Below, piece by piece: positions 60,577 to 64,000 of a DNA stretch of 64,000 nucleotides. Position 1 is the first letter of the stretch. Each line of letters starts with the position of its first letter. The stretch comes from Agarophyton chilense (Eukaryota; Rhodophyta; Florideophyceae; Gracilariales; Gracilariaceae). Made by a program: the position numbers and the translations under genes. Below the pieces are notes generated by a model. The model saw only the letters and a program-made list of their open reading frames with translations, was not told where the DNA came from and did no database searches. Location: positions 434,001-498,000 of the forward strand of contig JARGXX010000116.1 of the NCBI GenBank assembly GCA_030374765.1. Reading direction: 5' to 3'.

Positions 60577-62000
60577 CAGTGGCCGAAATTAGAATAGCAC
60601 ACCCCCGTTTATTTCTATTTTCTACGTCTTTTTATGGCTTTGGCCAGTCCAACAATACCATAAGCTACAGTATACTGGCCCAAATAAACGTTCACAAAAC
60701 GAAAACAAATGACTAGTTTTTTACAGAAGTTAATACAAAACCGGGACCCAAAATATAAAATTAGAATACAGTGACCGAAATTAAAACAGTACAGCCCCAC
60801 GTTTTTTATATCTCTCGACTTCCCGAGGAGCGTTTCTAATGAAAGGCAGTTGTCGTGGACAACCAATAAAAACAGGTATCAAAAGATGTGCCATCTTCTT
60901 TCAGCGCTACTCTTTCCTCGAGAAAACAAGAAATAACTCTTTTAGAGTGCAAAATTCGAATAACACAAAGAGCATCAATTCATTTATAGCATGTTCAAAC
61001 ACAATCTTAATAGCTCTTTTTCTTTCCAATCCGTTCTACCACTTGTTAGCAACGCTTTTCCATACTTTTCAGTAAACTATACCTCAAACGTCGACACAAT
61101 TTTTTCCATTTCTCAAAAAATGCGTTTAAGGCTTTCTACATCAAGAAGCTGCCTCTCATTTGTATAGACTGCCAAAGATAAACCCCCCTATACATTCTAA
61201 ATAGGGTTAATATCAAAGCTGCGTGCTGACCATTTCATTATCTAAATAGTTTTAGAACCAAACTACTTTTGCTTTTCTTTGTTATAATTAGAACGGTGAA
61301 TAGCGCAACTGTCCTGCTGTAATACACAACTTTCACTGTAGAGCTTTGAAGATAGTGGTAGCAATTAGTTCTCGGAAGTGCTGCAATACTTCTTATAATC
61401 TTTATTTCTAACTAAAAAAGCTATAGTTTTGTATCGATATTTACACAAAGCTCTCGAAATCAATAATTATACTCCGCTTGCTTTTATTTTAGACAATACC
61501 CTTTTGAATTTACTTTAATCGTGCGATTAGCAGTGATATTCGTCTAAAATATCTAAGTTTACTTTTTTCTCATCAGAAAATATAAGATAAGGCCAATGTG
61601 CTGTGATAAAGATAAAACATAGAATTTTAAAAGCCCATTTTAGTTTTGGTTCAACGTTTTCAAGCATCAGTTTTATTGATTTTTTAGATCTTCATGCATT
61701 TCATGTAAGAGAAAGATGATAAAATCTGCTGTACTCGACGAAAAACACTGAATAAATTAATACTCTATTTTACTTGAGCTGTAGAATTTGCTTCTTTTTC
61801 TGCTACGAGAAGGAGAAAACAATTCGCTTTTTTGGATAACTTCCGATCACGTTTGGTATTTAACTTCTTTCCATAATCCTTTTTGTTTCTTAGATAGGCT
61901 GAGACAACTTAAAAGCTCCGACCAGTCTTTTAAGAGATTTTGTTGAAACTTATTTTCTTTAAAAAGAGCTTCAATTTCCACCATTTTTTAAGACGTAGGC
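60577..62000 (-). mobile_element. Second Tc1/mariner fossil, strongly decayed
   Basis: On the minus strand a transposase relic is readable through many stops: QQDSCAIHRSNYNKEKQK at about 61320-61268 and WSARSFDINPI to RQLLDVESLKRIF at about 61236-61120. Two related end units, TACAGTGGCCGAAATTAGAA at about 60577 and TACAGTGACCGAAATTAAAA at about 60766, suggest an IR/DR left terminus. The right end is not clear. It belongs to a different subfamily from the element at 59112 and is older. Confidence 0.65.
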
Positions 62001-62204
62001 ACAATTTCTGAAGAGCAACGTCCTCCAGGGAGGTTTTTGGGGACTTAAGCTTTTTCCGGAGCCTCGGGCGTGCAACCTCGTTATGAGTAGGAGTAATCCG
62101 TTTTCACGGCGATGGCCGGAACGCCGGTGATGCACCGGCGGGACCGGGTGCCATACACGTGGCCGCAGCGCCCGCGCGACACGTGGCCGCCAGATTGGCC
62201 CCTT
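62001..62204. other. Junction from AT-rich transposon zone to GC-rich element
   Basis: Base composition changes abruptly from AT-rich to GC-rich near 62040. The motif ACACGTGGCCGC occurs twice, about 25 bp apart, at about 62155-62190. Confidence 0.4.
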
Positions 62205-64000
62205 TGTTAGACGGACATTTAGCTATTTAGGATAGACTTTATTTATTCTATTCTACGGTGACTACAGTACTTAGGCCGCCGGCCTCGCGGCCACCGGTCC
62301 AGTAAAGTCTCCCCAACAATGGTGATCTTGGTCTTCCAGATCTTGGCTCTGGGTCGAACCGCCTGCGCGGATATACAACTCGTTACGGAGGGATTTCCCG
62401 TGATGCACGGCTTCCCAACCCCCTTGGACGTTCAAGCAGCCTTCTTGTGTTAGGTATCTATTTCCACTTTCGTGGTTCCGCCCGTGTATACGGTTTGCTA
62501 CACCCGGCAGTACCGGCTATTCCCGAGTCCCCTCTTGCAACTCGTGGTCAACCTCGCCCTCTTGCCTCCGTTCCCATTTTCCTTCCCTTTTCCTCCCCTC
62601 CATTGGGCAATTCTCGCTCTTGCGGCTGGCACTGACACCTGTCGTGCTCGCCACTCTCGTGGGTTTTGCCTCCTCAGAGGATACGCAAGCACCGCTTCAG
62701 CGGATATTCTCGGCTTCTTTCAGCCTCCCTGCGCCCGTCGCGACGGTTCGGCTCCGGCTCACACCCGGCATTGCGCGCCGATCCCTGGGAGGGCTTTACC
62801 GCGCCGGTTACCTCGTGAGAGGAAGATCCGGACGTCTTCGTAGGTTTTCCCCCTTGGGGGCATTGTCCTACAAATTGCTCTCCCGACTTAGAAGTCAAGA
62901 CCGCTTGTGTCCTCTCTGAGGTTGTTTTCCGTTTAACGGGTTTTCTTCGGTCTCACCGGTTTGCTTTCCATTTTTCCGTCGAGACGGTGTGGCCAATGCC
63001 GAGGAAACCGCCTAGCATGGAGCCTCCTGCAACACGCAGCCGTTCCCGCCAAAGCGGTGATGCCAGGGGCACTGATGTTTCACAGGCCCTGGCTCCAACA
63101 CCCCATTCCCGGGAGATACCGGTCATCGGCACTGAAGACCCGCAACCCGATTCCGGGTTAACGACCGTCGCAACGGTGGTTTCTCCGCCTCCGCGGTTGG
63201 TCGACCAAGCGCGGATTGTACGCTTGGAAGAGCAGCTCCGCTCCCTGCGGGCTGCTCACAATACCCTCTCGAGGGAGTTCACCTCTTTACGAGGAAGCCT
63301 CGCTCACCCCCCTCCAAGTGAATAAGCCGAGGATATCCGCGTATTGCGGTCGGACGTCAATACACTACTCGGGTGTTTTGGCGCTCCGTCTTCCTTCGCA
63401 GAAGGTATGGAGAATCGCTTCGAGTGTCTCCGAAGCCGACTTGAGTCGGTCGAGAGGACGTTAACTTCGCCCGCGAACGCGGCTAGACCGGTTGTCTCTC
63501 ATCGAGAGACCCAGTCGCGGAACCGGAAGAGCCGGAAGAACCGGGATTCTAACCGTAAGCACGGACACCCGTCCGACTCATCATCTGAGTCGGACGGTAA
63601 ACCGAGTGACTCGGTGAGTTCCGATTCGTCGGTGAGCGATGACCCACAGGATCGTTATGGGCGCTCATCCCGCTCCAATCGGTCCTCTGCCACCTACGGG
63701 GCCATCCGGTCGCGCCCCAAGGGTTGGCGACATCCGGGCCTCAAACCCTTGAAGCCCACCAACCCTCTGTACAGGACATTCCTGTCCTACCGGTATTACC
63801 GGCTAGAAGATTCCTCTTTAGGTCGGACACCGCGTGACACGGGTAAAGTAAAAGACTGCATCAAGCGGATGCAGCTTTCACTTCGTAACCAGTCGTTTAC
63901 TGGGGATGATCCAATTCTGGTCTTGGATTTCCTACACCGCTTTGTAGCGGAAGCCGATATACTCGGAATGAACGAAGGACAAGCCTACGTGGCGCTACCC
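62205..64000 (+). mobile_element. LTR-type retroelement fossil, 5' part (runs off right edge)
   Basis: A candidate 5' LTR begins TGTTAGACGG at 62205 and ends CCCCAACA near 62318. A 600-bp leader follows, and then a Gag-like coding region from about 62987 that is proline/serine-rich first and later has a helical segment (FTGDDPILVLDFLHRFVAEA) typical of Gag cores. It is open at the right edge, so protease and polymerase would lie outside. It does not look whole, with about one break in the visible part. The family cannot be told. Confidence 0.5.

Noticed and set aside
1-64000. CRISPR arrays, bacterial operons, ribosome binding sites
   Set aside because: The window is eukaryotic nuclear DNA with spliced genes; the tandem repeats seen (G-box array, 66-bp coding units, dinucleotide runs) lack spacer structure.

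Overview
The window looks like nuclear DNA of a red alga. It carries a plastid-targeted photosystem I subunit O (PsaO), a Calvin-cycle sedoheptulose-1,7-bisphosphatase, a separate ATP-citrate lyase B subunit and a nuclear, mitochondrial-type pyruvate dehydrogenase beta subunit. Genes are compact and intron-poor. The few introns are 69-106 bp with GT-AG ends, and neighbours converge or diverge at 100-900 bp. Repeats and transposon fossils fill the spaces between gene islands. An intron-poor, repeat-rich florideophyte such as Chondrus would fit, but I cannot fix the species.

Layout. 1-860 is a minus-strand reading frame running off the left edge (OB-fold-like protein). 899-2124 is copy A of a dispersed repeat (here called R1). 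2.6-16.3 kb is a gene island: ATP-citrate lyase B, a ChaN/Tiki-like lumenal protein, a proline-rich helical-repeat protein, RIO2 kinase, a GGCT-like protein and SBPase. 18.3-21.1 kb is R1 copy B joined to the tail of a LINE ORF2. 21.6-30.9 kb holds a shikimate-kinase-like gene, tRNA-Glu(UUC), a UIM-NYN (Regnase-like) nuclease gene, pyrroline-5-carboxylate reductase, a short-LTR Copia fossil and a second, catalytically altered NYN gene. 32.4-33.6 kb is an unrecognised Cys-rich protein. 33.9-37.8 kb is R1 copy C (inverted relative to B) followed by a 99% identical inverted copy of half the tRNA-Glu and half the kinase gene. 39.2-51.4 kb is a dense island: atypical bHLH-GAF factor, ABCG half-transporter, PsaO, LSD1-like zinc-finger protein, SMARCC/SWI3 chromatin subunit, ITPase and SRP receptor beta. 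52.4-58.7 kb holds ascorbate peroxidase, a Cof-type HAD phosphatase, PDH E1 beta and TyrA. 59.1-62.0 kb is AT-rich and contains two dead Tc1/mariner-family elements. 62.2-64.0 kb is the start of a GC-richer LTR-type element running off the right edge.

Function. The genes are mostly housekeeping: carbon metabolism (SBPase, ACL-B, PDH E1 beta), amino-acid synthesis (TyrA, P5CR), plastid light reactions and redox protection (PsaO, APX), ribosome maturation (RIO2), nucleotide clean-up (ITPase), ER targeting (SR beta) and chromatin (SMARCC). I see no operon-like pathway cluster. The least ordinary items are the two NYN nuclease genes, the 15-bp G-box array between the chromatin subunit and ITPase, the reordered R1/tRNA duplication, the unusual bHLH basic region and the partial OB-fold gene at the left edge.
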